Positions 49,682 through 58,707 are shown, counted from the first letter of the stretch. The stretch: 64,000 bases of DNA from Methanobacteriota archaeon (GCA_029547145.1 JAKPPV010000003.1:16213-80212), one strand, 5' to 3'. Made by a program: numbers and translations. The notes: generated from the letters alone by a model not told the origin.

Positions 49682-50815
49682 TCACTCCGACGGGAGCCCG
49701 GCAGAATCCCGGCCCCGCGCTACCGACCGTCGGGCGACGTGCTGGAGCCAGATTCCGGCGGCGACGGTGAGGAGGGCCGCCGCCGAGAGGAGGACGAAGT
49801 ACTGCAGGCCGGCCTCCGCCAGGATCGGGAACTCGGGGGCCCGGTTCACCGCCAGCACGTAGATCGCCGCCCCGTAGAAGAAGAGGCCGACCGCGAGGGT
49901 CAAAAACGGCAGGATGACGACGCGCCAGAGTTCGTCCCGCTCCCCGAGGTAGACGTCGATCAGCCGTCCGGCGGACGAGATGATGCCGGCTGCGACGAAC
50001 CAGGGGACGGCGCCGTACGCGAAGGCGAGGAACATGAAGAGGCCGTTCGCCTGGTCGCCCCCCATGTAGTGGATGATCATCGTCGTCATCCCGTTGATCG
50101 CGCCGACGATCACGAACATCAGGGCCGCGAGGTTCGTTACCAGGGTGAAACGACCATGCGAGAGGGAGTTCGCGATCGCCCGGTAGGAGGAGCCGAAGAT
50201 GTCCTCGTAACCCAGGCCCCGGAAGAGGAGGTAGGTCCCGATCACCCCGATCACGACGATCATCGCCCCCTCGGGGTACCCGAGCAGGTATGCGATCGCG
50301 AAGAGGAGCATCGCGAGCCCGATCGGGACAAGGAGCGGGCGCGAGATCTTGGGGTCGTCGAGGAGTTTCTTCAGGATATAGTAGGTCCCCTCGAGGTTCA
50401 CCATCTGGGAGACCACGACCCGGCGGACCGACGAGACCGCGATCCGCGACTGGATGATCGGCAGCACGAAGTCGTCCTCGGCCCCGTCCGTGACCAGGAT
50501 GCACTCGGTCGCTCCGGTGCGGGCGATCACCCGTTCGAGGTCGCGGGCGATCTTCCGGTCCCCCTCGATCATGCGGAGGTGATCGCCGGCGACGATCGCG
50601 ACCTCGGCCAGTTCGCCGCCCGAGGTGAGCCCGTCGGCGACCTTGACCGCCTGGAAGATCGCGTTCACATCCGAGTCCTCGGGGTCGACCAGGGCGAGCG
50701 AGTTGGCGGCGGCGATGCAGGCGTCACGACCGACCACGGGTGCGTCGATCCCGGCCTTGAACCCGAGATCGTCGTCCCGGTCAACAGAGAGCACGAGGGT
50801 GCGCCGCTCCGCCAT
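49682..50815 (-). CDS. DUF373 family membrane protein
   Basis: A 377-residue archaeal membrane protein. The first 130 residues are soluble (RRTLVLSVDRDDDLGFKAGI, later AEVAIVAGDHLRM and ECILVTDGAEDDFVLPII), followed by six or seven membrane helices such as PIGLAMLLFAIAYLLG, FTLVTNLAALMFVIVGAING and LLSAAALLTVAAGIWL. DUF373 has no known function; the N-terminal domain resembles nucleotide-handling alpha/beta folds. ATG 50815 lies 28 nt from TATA CTTTAATAG (50839-50847), so it is leaderless. Confidence 0.83.
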   Translation of the reverse strand: MAERRTLVLSVDRDDDLGFKAGIDAPVVGRDACIAAANSLALVDPEDSDVNAIFQAVKVADGLTSGGELAEVAIVAGDHLRMIEGDRKIARDLERVIARTGATECILVTDGAEDDFVLPIIQSRIAVSSVRRVVVSQMVNLEGTYYILKKLLDDPKISRPLLVPIGLAMLLFAIAYLLGYPEGAMIVVIGVIGTYLLFRGLGYEDIFGSSYRAIANSLSHGRFTLVTNLAALMFVIVGAINGMTTMIIHYMGGDQANGLFMFLAFAYGAVPWFVAAGIISSAGRLIDVYLGERDELWRVVILPFLTLAVGLFFYGAAIYVLAVNRAPEFPILAEAGLQYFVLLSAAALLTVAAGIWLQHVARRSVARGRDSAGLPSE

Positions 50816-50838
50816 CACAAGGAGTGTTATACCGGAAC

Positions 50839-50847
50839 TATTAAAGC
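50839..50847 (-). promoter_or_regulatory. TATA box of the DUF373 gene
   Basis: CTATTAAAG (CTTTAATAG on the transcribed strand), centred 28 nt before ATG 50815, consistent with leaderless transcription. Confidence 0.5.
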
Positions 50848-50870
50848 GTTGTTGGCTTGGGCAGATTTTG

Positions 50871-50876
50871 AAAAAA
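50871..50876 (-). terminator. T6 run after the coiled-coil gene
   Basis: Six T on the minus strand, 9 nt beyond the stop at 50885, ending the coiled-coil transcript before the DUF373 promoter. Confidence 0.45.
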
Positions 50877-50884
50877 GGGAAGAA

Positions 50885-51745
50885 TCAGACCATTTTCGAG
50901 CGCTGAAGCAGGAGCAGGTCTTCGGTCGTGAGCTTCTCGCCGCCCCGGAACGACGTGAAGATCCGCTCCGCCTCCTGGCGGACCGCCTTCTGCTCCTTCG
51001 TGACCTTGGTCGAACGGGTCTTCTTCCGGAGACCCCCGATCACCTTATCGTAGTCGCGGAGTTCCTTCTGGCAGGCGAGGAAGGCCTTGTGCTCAGCGTC
51101 GGCAGCCTCCTGGGCCTCGACGAACTGCCGGTGCGCCGCGTCGGCGGCCTCGCGGGACCTGTCGGCATTCCGGTAGTTCTCGACCATCAGGTCGTGGTGC
51201 TTCTGGGCGAGCTCGGCGAGCTCGGTGACACGGGCGTGGATCTCGGAGGCCTGGTGGCGAAACTCGCGGGCCTCCGCGAGCTTCGTCCGCATCTCCTTGT
51301 TCTGCTCGAGCTCGGTCTCCTGCTCCCGGATCTCGTTCCGCAGCGCCTTGATCTTCTCGATCAGTTCCCGCTCCTTGTCGACGGAGAAGACCTCGGTCTG
51401 CTGCCGGAACTCCATGTGCTCGATCTGCTTCTGGAGCTCCTTGATCCCCCGGTTCTTGAGCGTGCCGTGCTCCTTCTTGAAGCCCTCGATCTCCTCGAAG
51501 AGCGCGTTCGCCTTCTCGTTGAGGGCGTTCCGCACCTCCTTCTGGGCCTGTACCTCCCTGTTCGCCTGGTCGCGCAGGTCCTTGTTCTTCTGCGCCTCCT
51601 CGACGAACTCGCGGGTCTTCGCGTTCAGGGCGTTCCGCTCACGGGCGAACCTGCTCGCGGTCGCGTTCAGCTCGTTGCGCCGCTCCTTGTGCTGCTCGGA
51701 CTCTGCCAGTATCTTCTTTCGTTTCTCGATCAGATCATTCAACAT
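50885..51745 (-). CDS. Archaeal coiled-coil protein (COG1340-like)
   Basis: A 286-residue protein that is almost entirely coiled coil, rich in Glu, Lys, Arg, Ala and Gln (KKILAESEQHKERRNELNAT, DQANREVQAQKEVRNALNEK). The C-terminal end, RIFTSFRGGEKLTTEDLLLL, is a non-coiled tail found in this archaeal group, often mis-annotated as phosphoserine phosphatase-like. It may be structural or associate with nucleic acids. ATG 51745 begins the first heptads. It is preceded by 280 bp without genes. Confidence 0.85.
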   Translation of the reverse strand: MLNDLIEKRKKILAESEQHKERRNELNATASRFARERNALNAKTREFVEEAQKNKDLRDQANREVQAQKEVRNALNEKANALFEEIEGFKKEHGTLKNRGIKELQKQIEHMEFRQQTEVFSVDKERELIEKIKALRNEIREQETELEQNKEMRTKLAEAREFRHQASEIHARVTELAELAQKHHDLMVENYRNADRSREAADAAHRQFVEAQEAADAEHKAFLACQKELRDYDKVIGGLRKKTRSTKVTKEQKAVRQEAERIFTSFRGGEKLTTEDLLLLQRSKMV

Positions 51746-52024
51746 GCCTTACCCATCCTCGCCCCGCTGCGCCACGTCCGCCGTCCGGGCGTGCCGGTAT
51801 CCATCGGGAAAGAACAGGAGAACAGAACGTGGACGAAACCCGTCGCCGGGCCGCTATTCATCATGCCGTACCTCATGTTCGACCTCCGATACCTCACTCA
51901 ACCGGCGCATCGCACAAGAAGCTTGCGGACGCACGCTCGCCCGGCCCGCCGGGACCTCCGGGAGATGTTGTAGTATTCAAAGGGCACACGAGGTCTTAAC
52001 GATTTCGCACCGGAAAACCGCGGA
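51746..52024. other. Gene-free gap of 279 bp
   Basis: Between the coiled-coil gene and tRNA-Arg I find no convincing ORF, inverted repeat or CRISPR-like repeat. A weak A/T element (AGTATTCAAAG near 51973) could be a promoter toward the right, but no gene starts there. GC content is slightly lower than in the flanking genes. A small RNA is possible but nothing supports one. Confidence 0.5.
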
Positions 52025-52096
52025 CGGATCCACCGGGAATCGAACCCGGGTCCTTGGGTTCGAAGCCCAAGAGGATATCCTCTACCCCATAGATCC
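52025..52096 (-). tRNA. tRNA-Arg (TCG)
   Basis: On the minus strand, acceptor GGATCTA pairs with TGGATCC (one T-G pair), discriminator G. The anticodon arm is TTGGG-CTTCGAA-CCCAA with T33 and anticodon TCG, reading CGA. The T arm is CCGGG-TTCGATT-CCCGG. No intron and no encoded CCA. The anticodon loop could be misread as glutamate TTC if shifted one base, but the 7-nt loop geometry requires TCG. Confidence 0.9.
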
Positions 52097-52120
52097 GCCT
52101 GATCGTTGGCTATCGATGAC

Positions 52121-52130
52121 TATTAAGTAT
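52121..52130 (+). promoter_or_regulatory. TATA box of dut-nrpR
   Basis: TATTAAGTAT is centred 26-27 nt before ATG 52152, so the dut-nrpR mRNA is predicted to be leaderless. An ATG at 52116 in the same frame lies upstream of the element and is unlikely to be used. Confidence 0.5.
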
Positions 52131-52151
52131 TCGGAAGCTCCTGATCTTCCT

Positions 52152-52595
52152 ATGATTCTGTCCGGCGAGGAGATCGTCCGTCGGCTCCGCACGCTCGAAC
52201 CGGGTGAAAGGCTCACGATCCGGCCGTTTTCCAGGGAGTCGCTCCAGGTGGCCAGCTACGACCTTCGCGCCGCCGAGGCGACGGTGATCCCCCGCGGCGA
52301 GTGCCGGCTCGTCTCCTCGATCGAGTGGATCGAGATGCCGATCGGCCTGGCAGGGACCCTTCGGTGCCGTTCATCGCTCGGACGGAAGGGGGTGCTGCTC
52401 GGTGGCGGGTTCGTCGACCCGGGCTTTCGGGGGCAGCTGACGCTCGCGCTCTCGAACCTGGGCCCCGAGGACGTCCGGATCGAGGCGGGAGACCGGATCG
52501 TCCAGATCCTCTTTGCCGAGGTGATGGAGAACCACCGCGAGTACCGGGGCCGGTACCAGGACAGCACCGGGGCCGTGGCGGCCCGGGAGCCATGA
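52152..52595 (+). CDS. dut: Archaeal dUTPase (dCTP-deaminase family)
   Basis: A 147-residue trimeric nucleotide hydrolase. RCRSSLGRKGVLLGGGFVDP is the nucleotide loop; FVDPGFRGQLTLALSNLGP corresponds to the catalytic strand, and GDRIVQILF closes the barrel. In dCTP deaminases the catalytic Glu lies in a TLEL-like strand; here the position reads TLAL, so deamination is unlikely. The short length also fits the archaeal dUTPase subgroup (about 150-160 residues) rather than Dcd (about 200). It overlaps nrpR by 4 nt. Confidence 0.8.
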   Translation: MILSGEEIVRRLRTLEPGERLTIRPFSRESLQVASYDLRAAEATVIPRGECRLVSSIEWIEMPIGLAGTLRCRSSLGRKGVLLGGGFVDPGFRGQLTLALSNLGPEDVRIEAGDRIVQILFAEVMENHREYRGRYQDSTGAVAAREP

Positions 52596-53542
52596 TCCGG
52601 ACCGAACGCAAGGTGGTCGAGCTCCTCCGGATCCTCAAGGACCAGTCCGAGCCGATCGGGGCAAAGCGGCTCTCCGAACTGATGGCCGAGCGGGGGTTCG
52701 TCCTCTCCGATCGGGCCGTCCAGTACTACCTCCGGTACCTGGACGAGATGGGGTTCACCAACAAGATCGGGAACCACGGGCGGGTCCTGACCGAGCGGGG
52801 GAGGAGCGAGACCGACAAGGCGCTCGTCGACGACCGGACCGGGTTCATCATCTCGAAGCTGGAGAGGCTCGCCTTCCGGTCCACGTTCAACCCGGAGACG
52901 GGAACCGGGGACGTCGCCTACAACCTCTCGCTCGTCCCCGAGGAACGGATCGACGAGGTCCGGGCCGCCTTCGACGCCGTGATCGGGGCCGGTTACGGGT
53001 TCTTCTCCCACTACCGTGTCCTGGACCGGGACCCCCGGGTTCCGAAGGGGTCGGTCGGGCTGGTCACCGTCTGCTCGATCACGATGGACGGGGTCTTCCA
53101 GCACCACGGTATCCCGGTCCGCGTCGCCTACGGGGGGACCCTCCGGGTCAGGGACCACCAGCCGGTCGGGTTCAACGACCTTATTGGCTACCGCGGCACC
53201 ACGATCGACCCCCTCGCCCTCTTCATCTCGTCGGGCCTGACCTCGATCGGAGACCTCGTCGGGCACGGATCCGGGGTTGCCCTGGCGAACATCCGGCAGG
53301 TCCCGGACTCGGCGGAGGAGCAGGTGACCGGGCTGATCCGGTCCCTCCGCGATGCCGGGTTCGTCTTCCCGGTCACCATGGGTCTCGAGGTCTTCAACGC
53401 GCCCCCCGATCCGTACCGGCTCTCCATCGTCGCCTACTCGGGGATGAACCTCGCCGGACGGTGCCGCGAGCTCGGGATCCCGGTCGCGACCGAGATCGGC
53501 GCCGGAAACATCCCCTTCTCACGGATCGTCGACGGGAACTGA
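52592..53542 (+). CDS. nrpR: Nitrogen regulator NrpR
   Basis: A 316-residue repressor of nitrogen-fixation and glutamine synthetase genes in methanogens, released from DNA by 2-oxoglutarate. An N-terminal winged helix (KVVELLRILKDQSEPIGAKR, then VLSDRAVQYYLRYLDEMGFT) precedes a single NrpR (DUF128) domain with FNDLIGYRGTTIDPLALFIS and FNAPPDPYRLSIVAYSGMN. Some species have two such domains; here there is one, so a partner NrpR protein may exist elsewhere. The ATG overlaps the dut stop (ATGA). Confidence 0.92.
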   Translation: MIRTERKVVELLRILKDQSEPIGAKRLSELMAERGFVLSDRAVQYYLRYLDEMGFTNKIGNHGRVLTERGRSETDKALVDDRTGFIISKLERLAFRSTFNPETGTGDVAYNLSLVPEERIDEVRAAFDAVIGAGYGFFSHYRVLDRDPRVPKGSVGLVTVCSITMDGVFQHHGIPVRVAYGGTLRVRDHQPVGFNDLIGYRGTTIDPLALFISSGLTSIGDLVGHGSGVALANIRQVPDSAEEQVTGLIRSLRDAGFVFPVTMGLEVFNAPPDPYRLSIVAYSGMNLAGRCRELGIPVATEIGAGNIPFSRIVDGN

Positions 53543-53613
53543 GGCGGGCCGCCGCCCCGCCGGGGGGCGGAACAAGCGCCGGTCCGATGCCGTCCCAAAG
53601 ACCCCCGTCCCGG

Positions 53614-55686
53614 TCAGGCGTACCGGTAATGCCCCCGGGGGACCGCGATCTCGAACCTCGCCCCCCCGCCCGGCGTCCCGTTCTCGACGATCGTCATCCC
53701 GGTGATCGCCAGGATCTGGCGGGAGAGATAGAGCCCGAGTCCCGTGTTCCGGCCGTATCCCTTCGAAAAGATCGCCTCCTTCTCCCCTGCCGGCACCCCG
53801 GCACCGTCGTCCTCGCAGACGATCACCAGCCGGTCCGGTTCCGCACGGACCGAGAAGACGATCCGGGTGACCCGCTCCCCGTGGCGGATCGCGTTCTCCA
53901 CCAGGTTGTAGACCACCTTCTCGAAGAGGGGGTCGGCGTAGATCTCGACCTGCCCGTCGGGAGGGATGACCCGGACACCGTCCAGCAGGGGCGACCTGCC
54001 GACCCGTTCGATGATCGGCCCGAGGTCCTGCCACCCGGAGGAGCGGGCCCCGATCTCCTGGTAATCCCCGATGAACGTTACGAGGGCCTCGATCAGGGTG
54101 AGGGCCCGTTCCGCCCGGTCGAACCCGGCCCGGGCCGCCTCCGGGTCCGGTTCCCGGGCGAGGTCGAGGGAACCCGACAGGACCGTGAGCTGGTTCTGGA
54201 TGTCGTGGCGGGTGATGCTGTTGAGGAGGGCCATCCGGCGGAGGGCCTCCTTCTGGGCGTCGGTCGCACGCTGCTGCTCGGTCATGTCGACCAGGATGCC
54301 GAGGATGCCGGGGGCCGTCCCGCCCGCGGTCATGGGTGCGGCGACCATCATCACGGACCGCCTGGAGCCGTCCCGCCCGACCGCCCGGAACCCGACCCTG
54401 CCCTGCCCCCCGCCCTCGCAGGTCCGACGGATCTCCGCGAGGACCCGGGTCCGCTCCTCCTCGTCGAGTCCGTCCACGAGGGAGAGACCGGCCTGTACCT
54501 CCGCCGGGGTCCAGCCGAAGACCCGGAGGGCCTGCGAGTTCGCGAAGCGGAGGCGCCCGTCCGCGTCCGCCTCGAAGACGACCTCGGGGAGGAGATCGAC
54601 GAGTTCGCGGTAGCGCACCTCGCTCTCCCGGAGCGCCTCGAAGGCCCGCGTCCGGTCGGTGATATCATGAAGGATCAGGAGGTACCCCCGGTCCGTTCCG
54701 CCGGCGGTACGGATCGGGAGGACGGAGACCTCGTGCACCCGGTCATCACCCGCCCGGGTGAGCGTCATTCGGGCATGGACCTCTGTACCCCCGCTCCGCA
54801 CCGCCTCGAGGAGAGGGACGGCGGCGGGAAAGATCCCTTCCACCCGCTCCCCGAGGCAGGACGAGGACGCTGCCAGGACCCGCTCTGCCGCCGGGTTCAG
54901 GTCCGTGACCCGGCCCCACGGGTCGACCGCGACGACCCCGTCCTGCATCGCGGCGATCACCTGGGGAGACGAGACCGGGATCAGGGAGAGCACCCGGTAC
55001 CGAAAGATGGCGGGGGCGATCAGCAGGACCGAGACCGCGAAGGCGATCCCGGTGAGGCTGTAGTACTGCGTGACGAGCCTCTCCTGGAGGACGTACGCGA
55101 CGTTGGCGAGGATGGGGATAAGGGAGCCGGCGACGATCACCAGGAGCTGCCTTCTATAGGCGCCGGACGAGACGAGGGCACGGGAGGCGAGCAGGAGGAT
55201 GGAGGCGAGCAGGACCAGGTAGTTGAACCCGGCGGCGGGGGCAAAGAGGGGGCCGTGGAGGTACTGCCACACCACGTACCCGTCCATGCGGACCGGGAGA
55301 TACCCGGTGTAGAAGAGGTGGTGGTGGTCGTTCGTCGCGACCACAAGGACGATCAACACCGGGACGAGGGCGGCAACAAGGATGTTCCGGCGGGTCAAAA
55401 GGTGCTCATTGCCGGTACAGACAATGGCGAGGAGGAGGAAGAGGAGAGGGACCGCCTCCATGCCGATGTAGCTGAGGGTGTTGATCAGCTGGCTGGTCGC
55501 AAGGTCGGCGGTCACCACCTCGAGGGCATCTCCGAGCGACCAGAGCGTCATCGCGACGGTGAGGGCGAAGAACGGTGGCACGACCGGACTGTTCGGGAGG
55601 CGGCGCCAGCTCTCGACGGCGAGGGCCCCCGTGACGATCGCGGAGAGGAGGAACGGCAGGAACCAGGGCGAGTACTGCAGGATCAC
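53614..55686 (-). CDS. Membrane sensor histidine kinase (7TM - PAS - PAS - HisKA - HATPase)
   Basis: A 690-residue kinase. Residues 1-230 contain seven hydrophobic helices of the histidine-kinase N-terminal 7TM type, with NDHHHLFYTGYL in a periplasmic loop. Two PAS domains follow (AMQDGVVAVDPWGRVTDLNP and VRYRELVDLLPEVVFEADAD). The phosphoacceptor helix is LNSITRHDIQNQLTVLSGSL, and the HATPase has NLVENAIRHGE, CEDDGAGVP and GLGLYLSRQI. The Asp-for-Glu phosphoacceptor context is common in archaea. No response regulator is adjacent. Confidence 0.93.
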   Translation of the reverse strand: MILQYSPWFLPFLLSAIVTGALAVESWRRLPNSPVVPPFFALTVAMTLWSLGDALEVVTADLATSQLINTLSYIGMEAVPLLFLLLAIVCTGNEHLLTRRNILVAALVPVLIVLVVATNDHHHLFYTGYLPVRMDGYVVWQYLHGPLFAPAAGFNYLVLLASILLLASRALVSSGAYRRQLLVIVAGSLIPILANVAYVLQERLVTQYYSLTGIAFAVSVLLIAPAIFRYRVLSLIPVSSPQVIAAMQDGVVAVDPWGRVTDLNPAAERVLAASSSCLGERVEGIFPAAVPLLEAVRSGGTEVHARMTLTRAGDDRVHEVSVLPIRTAGGTDRGYLLILHDITDRTRAFEALRESEVRYRELVDLLPEVVFEADADGRLRFANSQALRVFGWTPAEVQAGLSLVDGLDEEERTRVLAEIRRTCEGGGQGRVGFRAVGRDGSRRSVMMVAAPMTAGGTAPGILGILVDMTEQQRATDAQKEALRRMALLNSITRHDIQNQLTVLSGSLDLAREPDPEAARAGFDRAERALTLIEALVTFIGDYQEIGARSSGWQDLGPIIERVGRSPLLDGVRVIPPDGQVEIYADPLFEKVVYNLVENAIRHGERVTRIVFSVRAEPDRLVIVCEDDGAGVPAGEKEAIFSKGYGRNTGLGLYLSRQILAITGMTIVENGTPGGGARFEIAVPRGHYRYA

Positions 55687-55821
55687 CCGTCAGGCCCTCC
55701 GGTCGGCCACCAGCCTGCGATCCGTGGAACGCTCTGGCATTCGCGTCGTATACTCGTGGTGGTGTGGTTGGAGGCACGGGCGAAAGAAGGCTTCGGATCT
55801 CCCCGGAGGGCGCAGGACCGG

Positions 55822-56364
55822 TCACTCGAACCAGTCCTGCCAGGCAACCTGGTGGCGCAGGTCGTCGGCATCGTTCCGCCGGTCGGTCGAGAGGAGCGAG
55901 CGGACGAACGCGCGGCTCCATCCGAGCCGCTCGAGTCCGACGATCAGGGCGGGGGGGCTCGGCCCCGACGAGATGAGGGCGAGGAGCCGCTCGGCACGGT
56001 GGCGCGAGCCCGGCGAGGCGAGGGCCCCGGGGGCTGCCGCCGTCCAGTGGGCGCCTTCACCGGTAAACCAGAGGCGGTCCCGGGAGAGCATCGGCAGAAG
56101 GAGGGCCCGGAGGGTGACCCGTCCGAGCGCCGCCTCCAGCTCGCCGGCGCGGAAGTGGTCGGGGGTGACGAGCGCCGCCTCGAGGGCGAGCCCGAGGAGG
56201 GCCTGGCGCATGGAGCCGGACGACGGGCCGAAACTGGACCGTGCCCTCCGCTGGGTCGCCTCGAGCAGGTCGGCGAGATCGGAGAGACTGGTGGAGAGGT
56301 CACCGTCGGCCGCGAAGATGCACAGGACGGCGACCTCCTCGGCGTCGAGCGCAGTGGAGGACAT
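55822..56364 (-). CDS. Hypothetical protein of 180 residues
   Basis: A soluble helical protein with no family I recognise. Segments include ALDAEEVAVLCIFAADGDLS, SMRQALLGLALEAALVTPDH and ALIVGLERLGWSRAFVRSLL. The second half has evenly spaced Arg and Leu helices that could bind DNA or a partner, but this is only composition. It lies on the same strand as the histidine kinase, 135 bp upstream, with its own start at ATG 56364. The stop is 110 bp from the YkgJ gene end region. Confidence 0.6.
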   Translation of the reverse strand: MSSTALDAEEVAVLCIFAADGDLSTSLSDLADLLEATQRRARSSFGPSSGSMRQALLGLALEAALVTPDHFRAGELEAALGRVTLRALLLPMLSRDRLWFTGEGAHWTAAAPGALASPGSRHRAERLLALISSGPSPPALIVGLERLGWSRAFVRSLLSTDRRNDADDLRHQVAWQDWFE

Positions 56365-56474
56365 CAGCGGTCACCGCGGGAGGGGGCGGACCCCATGCGG
56401 GACTGATCCGGGTGCAGGATGATAAGGGTTTGCTCTCCGGCAACCGCGTGCCCTCCCGGGTGCCCCTGCGACCC

Positions 56475-56942
56475 TCACCGGATGACCCGGTAGCCGGCGG
56501 ACCCGGTGAGGCGGACGATCTCCTCGTCCCAGGCCTGATCGTCATCGATCCGGCCGAGCCGCTCCCGGTGCGGGGCGAGGACGGCCTCTATCGCCGGGTC
56601 GTCGACGGCGAGGTGCCGGTGACCCATCACCCGGGCCGCCCTCCGGCCGTCCGGGTCGAGGACGAGTATGCGCCAGCAGGCGTACGCGGCACAGACCTCC
56701 GGCCAGGTCTCGTGGACCGGGCAGACGGCGGCGCCGTTCGTGTCCTGGCGGAGGAGGGGGCAGGCACCGGGGATCGGCGGGTTTTCGAGGAGGCGGGCGT
56801 GACCGGGGTCGGGGTTGACCCGCGTCACCTCGCCGGTGTAGCGGTTGCGGACCGCGAGTTCGCCCGCGGGACCCCGTTCCAGGGCGTGGACGTCGCCCAT
56901 GGCCGAGCAGCACTCACCGCAGCGGAGGCAGAAGAACGGCAT
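56475..56942 (-). CDS. YkgJ-family cysteine-cluster protein
   Basis: A 155-residue protein with an N-terminal CLRCGECCSAMG cluster. ACPLL and VCPVHETWPEVCAAYACW follow, giving the eight-Cys pattern of the YkgJ/UPF0153 group, proposed to bind an Fe-S cluster or zinc. Function unknown; homologues occur in many anaerobes. The frame starts at ATG 56942, and the remaining C-terminal region is helical without metal ligands. Confidence 0.82.
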   Translation of the reverse strand: MPFFCLRCGECCSAMGDVHALERGPAGELAVRNRYTGEVTRVNPDPGHARLLENPPIPGACPLLRQDTNGAAVCPVHETWPEVCAAYACWRILVLDPDGRRAARVMGHRHLAVDDPAIEAVLAPHRERLGRIDDDQAWDEEIVRLTGSAGYRVIR

Positions 56943-57591
56943 GGCCGTCAGGGGGTGGTGCCCGCCCCCCGGGTGGGGAGGGCGACGGGGCCCTCACGCA
57001 GACGGCCCCGCCATCCCGTGTTCGGACGGATCATGCCATCCGATCCTCCGGGAGCGGGTCGTTTGCCACCGGGAACGGGATGGGGGTAGGGTCATGGATC
57101 ATACGGGTACCGGGTGGATGTTCGCCGCCGATTACCGTTGTGATCGGGGGCAGGGGGCCGGGGGTCGATCGGAACACCCCCCACCGGGCCCGGTGCCGGA
57201 GAGGGGGGGGTTCGCCGTCTTCTTCCCCCTGATCGCGGAGAACGACCGCCGAACCGTTCCGGGGGGGGGGGCGGCTCGAAGGCGCCACCTGACGCGGGTT
57301 AGAGACGGCGGCCGATACGCCGGTTGCGGCATCACCCCGTCGAGGGATCCGTCAGGGGCCGTGTCCAGGCCTGTACGGGCCTGGATCGAACCGCGTCCGG
57401 CGGCGAGTGTTGGTCGAAATCTGCTCCCTTTATATGATTCAGGGTGGTTTGACCGGGATTCCCGCCCAGTCGGTAAAAGAATTAAATACTTTTTTCATTA
57501 TACCAGGAACTACTGTACCAACAGAGTCCAGAGGATCGCAGGGTCTTTTTTCTCCCTCCGGATCCTGTTCGCCGCAACCTACTGTGACAAC
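56943..57591. other. Long gene-free region with poly-G tracts and an A/T-rich right half
   Basis: These 649 bp hold no convincing gene. The left part is extremely G-rich, with runs of 8 G (57203-57210) and 11 G (57261-57271). From about 57410 the composition shifts sharply to A/T-rich sequence that contains the probable promoter of the deacetylase (AATTAAATAC near 57479-57488 or CATTATACC near 57495-57503). An 80-residue frame at 57407 has no coding character. Confidence 0.6.
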
Positions 57592-58611
57592 ATGTCTGCA
57601 AATACCTGTGGTGCCGGAAAAGCCAGCATTGGGGCAGGTTCTATTGTGATCTCACTTGATTGCGAGCTCTATTGGGGGGTTCGCGACAAGCACCGGCTCG
57701 ACGACTACCGGGCACTCCTTCTAGGTGACCGGGAGGTGATCCCCCGACTGCTGGCGCTCTTCGACGAGTACGGTATCCATGCCACCTGGGCCTTTGTGGG
57801 TTTCCTCTTCTTCTCGGACCGCGTATCCCTGCTCGAGAGCCTCCCCGAACTCCTTCCCTCGTACAGGGAGCCGCGTTTCTCGCCGTACGGCGACCTCGCC
57901 GGGATCGGCGAGGATGAGACGACCGACCCCTTCCATTTCGGGGGATACCTGGTCCAGGAGGTGCTCCGCCATCGCGGACAGGAGATCGCAGGCCACACCT
58001 TCTCGCACTATTACTGCCTCGAAGAAGGCCAGACACCCGAAGAATTCCGGGCCGACCTTGAAGCGAACATCCGTGCAGCCGGCCGGTACGGGGTCTCGCT
58101 CAGGAGCCTGGTCTTCCCGCGGAACCAGGTGAACCCTGACTACCTCCCGATCTGCCGGGAACTCGGCATCCGGGCCTACCGCGGCAACACCACAGACTGG
58201 CTCTACCGCGGAGTGAACGGAGAGGGGGAGTCTCTTCTCCGGCGTGCCATCCGATTCGCAGACGCCTTCATCCCGATCACGGGCAACCGGGGGACCCGGC
58301 AACAGGGCGGGCGGCACGACCCTCCCTGCAACATCCAGAGCTCGCGATTTCTCTATCCCCGGTACTGGTGGTCCGCTCCGATCGATCCCCTTCGTCTCCG
58401 GCGCATTAAGAACGAGATGACGTACGCGGCGAAGCACGGGTACTGCTACCACCTCTGGTGGCACCCGTATAACTTCGGGGTCGAGCAGGATGCGAACCTG
58501 GACTTCCTCGAGCGCATCCTCCGGCACTACCGGGTACTCCATGACCGGTACGGGTTCCTATCACAGAATATGGACGAGGTCGCGAGCCTGGTCCTCGATG
58601 CGACGGACTGA
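57592..58611 (+). CDS. Polysaccharide deacetylase-family protein
   Basis: A 339-residue NodB-type carbohydrate esterase. VISLDCELYWGV holds the first Asp, ATWAFVGFLFF follows, and the zinc site HTFSHYYC gives H-x3-H. RNQVNPDYLPICRELGIRAY and a late HLWWHPYNFG supply further conserved strands. It probably removes acetyl groups from cell-surface or extracellular glycans. No signal peptide is visible, so it may act in the cytoplasm on lipid-linked sugars. ATG 57592 is the first Met of the coding stretch. The 5' part is noticeably less GC-rich than neighbours, hinting at acquisition by transfer. Confidence 0.82.
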   Translation: MSANTCGAGKASIGAGSIVISLDCELYWGVRDKHRLDDYRALLLGDREVIPRLLALFDEYGIHATWAFVGFLFFSDRVSLLESLPELLPSYREPRFSPYGDLAGIGEDETTDPFHFGGYLVQEVLRHRGQEIAGHTFSHYYCLEEGQTPEEFRADLEANIRAAGRYGVSLRSLVFPRNQVNPDYLPICRELGIRAYRGNTTDWLYRGVNGEGESLLRRAIRFADAFIPITGNRGTRQQGGRHDPPCNIQSSRFLYPRYWWSAPIDPLRLRRIKNEMTYAAKHGYCYHLWWHPYNFGVEQDANLDFLERILRHYRVLHDRYGFLSQNMDEVASLVLDATD

Positions 58612-58707
58612 GGGAGGGGGGACGTGGTTGGGGGGAGTCGGATCCCTCGCTCGCCCCTGGATCGTGCGAACTTCGCGCGGGCGTTCCCGATCCGGGGTCG
58701 CCATGAT

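Noticed and set aside
52030..52096. Reading the tRNA at 52025-52096 as tRNA-Glu (TTC)
   Set aside because: A 5-bp anticodon stem with a 7-nt loop and T33 places TCG at positions 34-36, so it is tRNA-Arg.
53461..56406. A 981-codon open frame opposite the histidine kinase
   Set aside because: Pure antisense shadow: the translation has no domain, and the minus strand holds a complete kinase with all catalytic motifs.
56943..57591. Possible 7S or RNase P RNA in the long gap
   Set aside because: None of the conserved loops of SRP RNA or RNase P RNA could be found, and the sequence is poly-G-rich.
57407..57649. An 80-codon frame before the deacetylase
   Set aside because: It overlaps the deacetylase start in another frame and sits in the A/T-rich promoter region; its composition is not coding-like.
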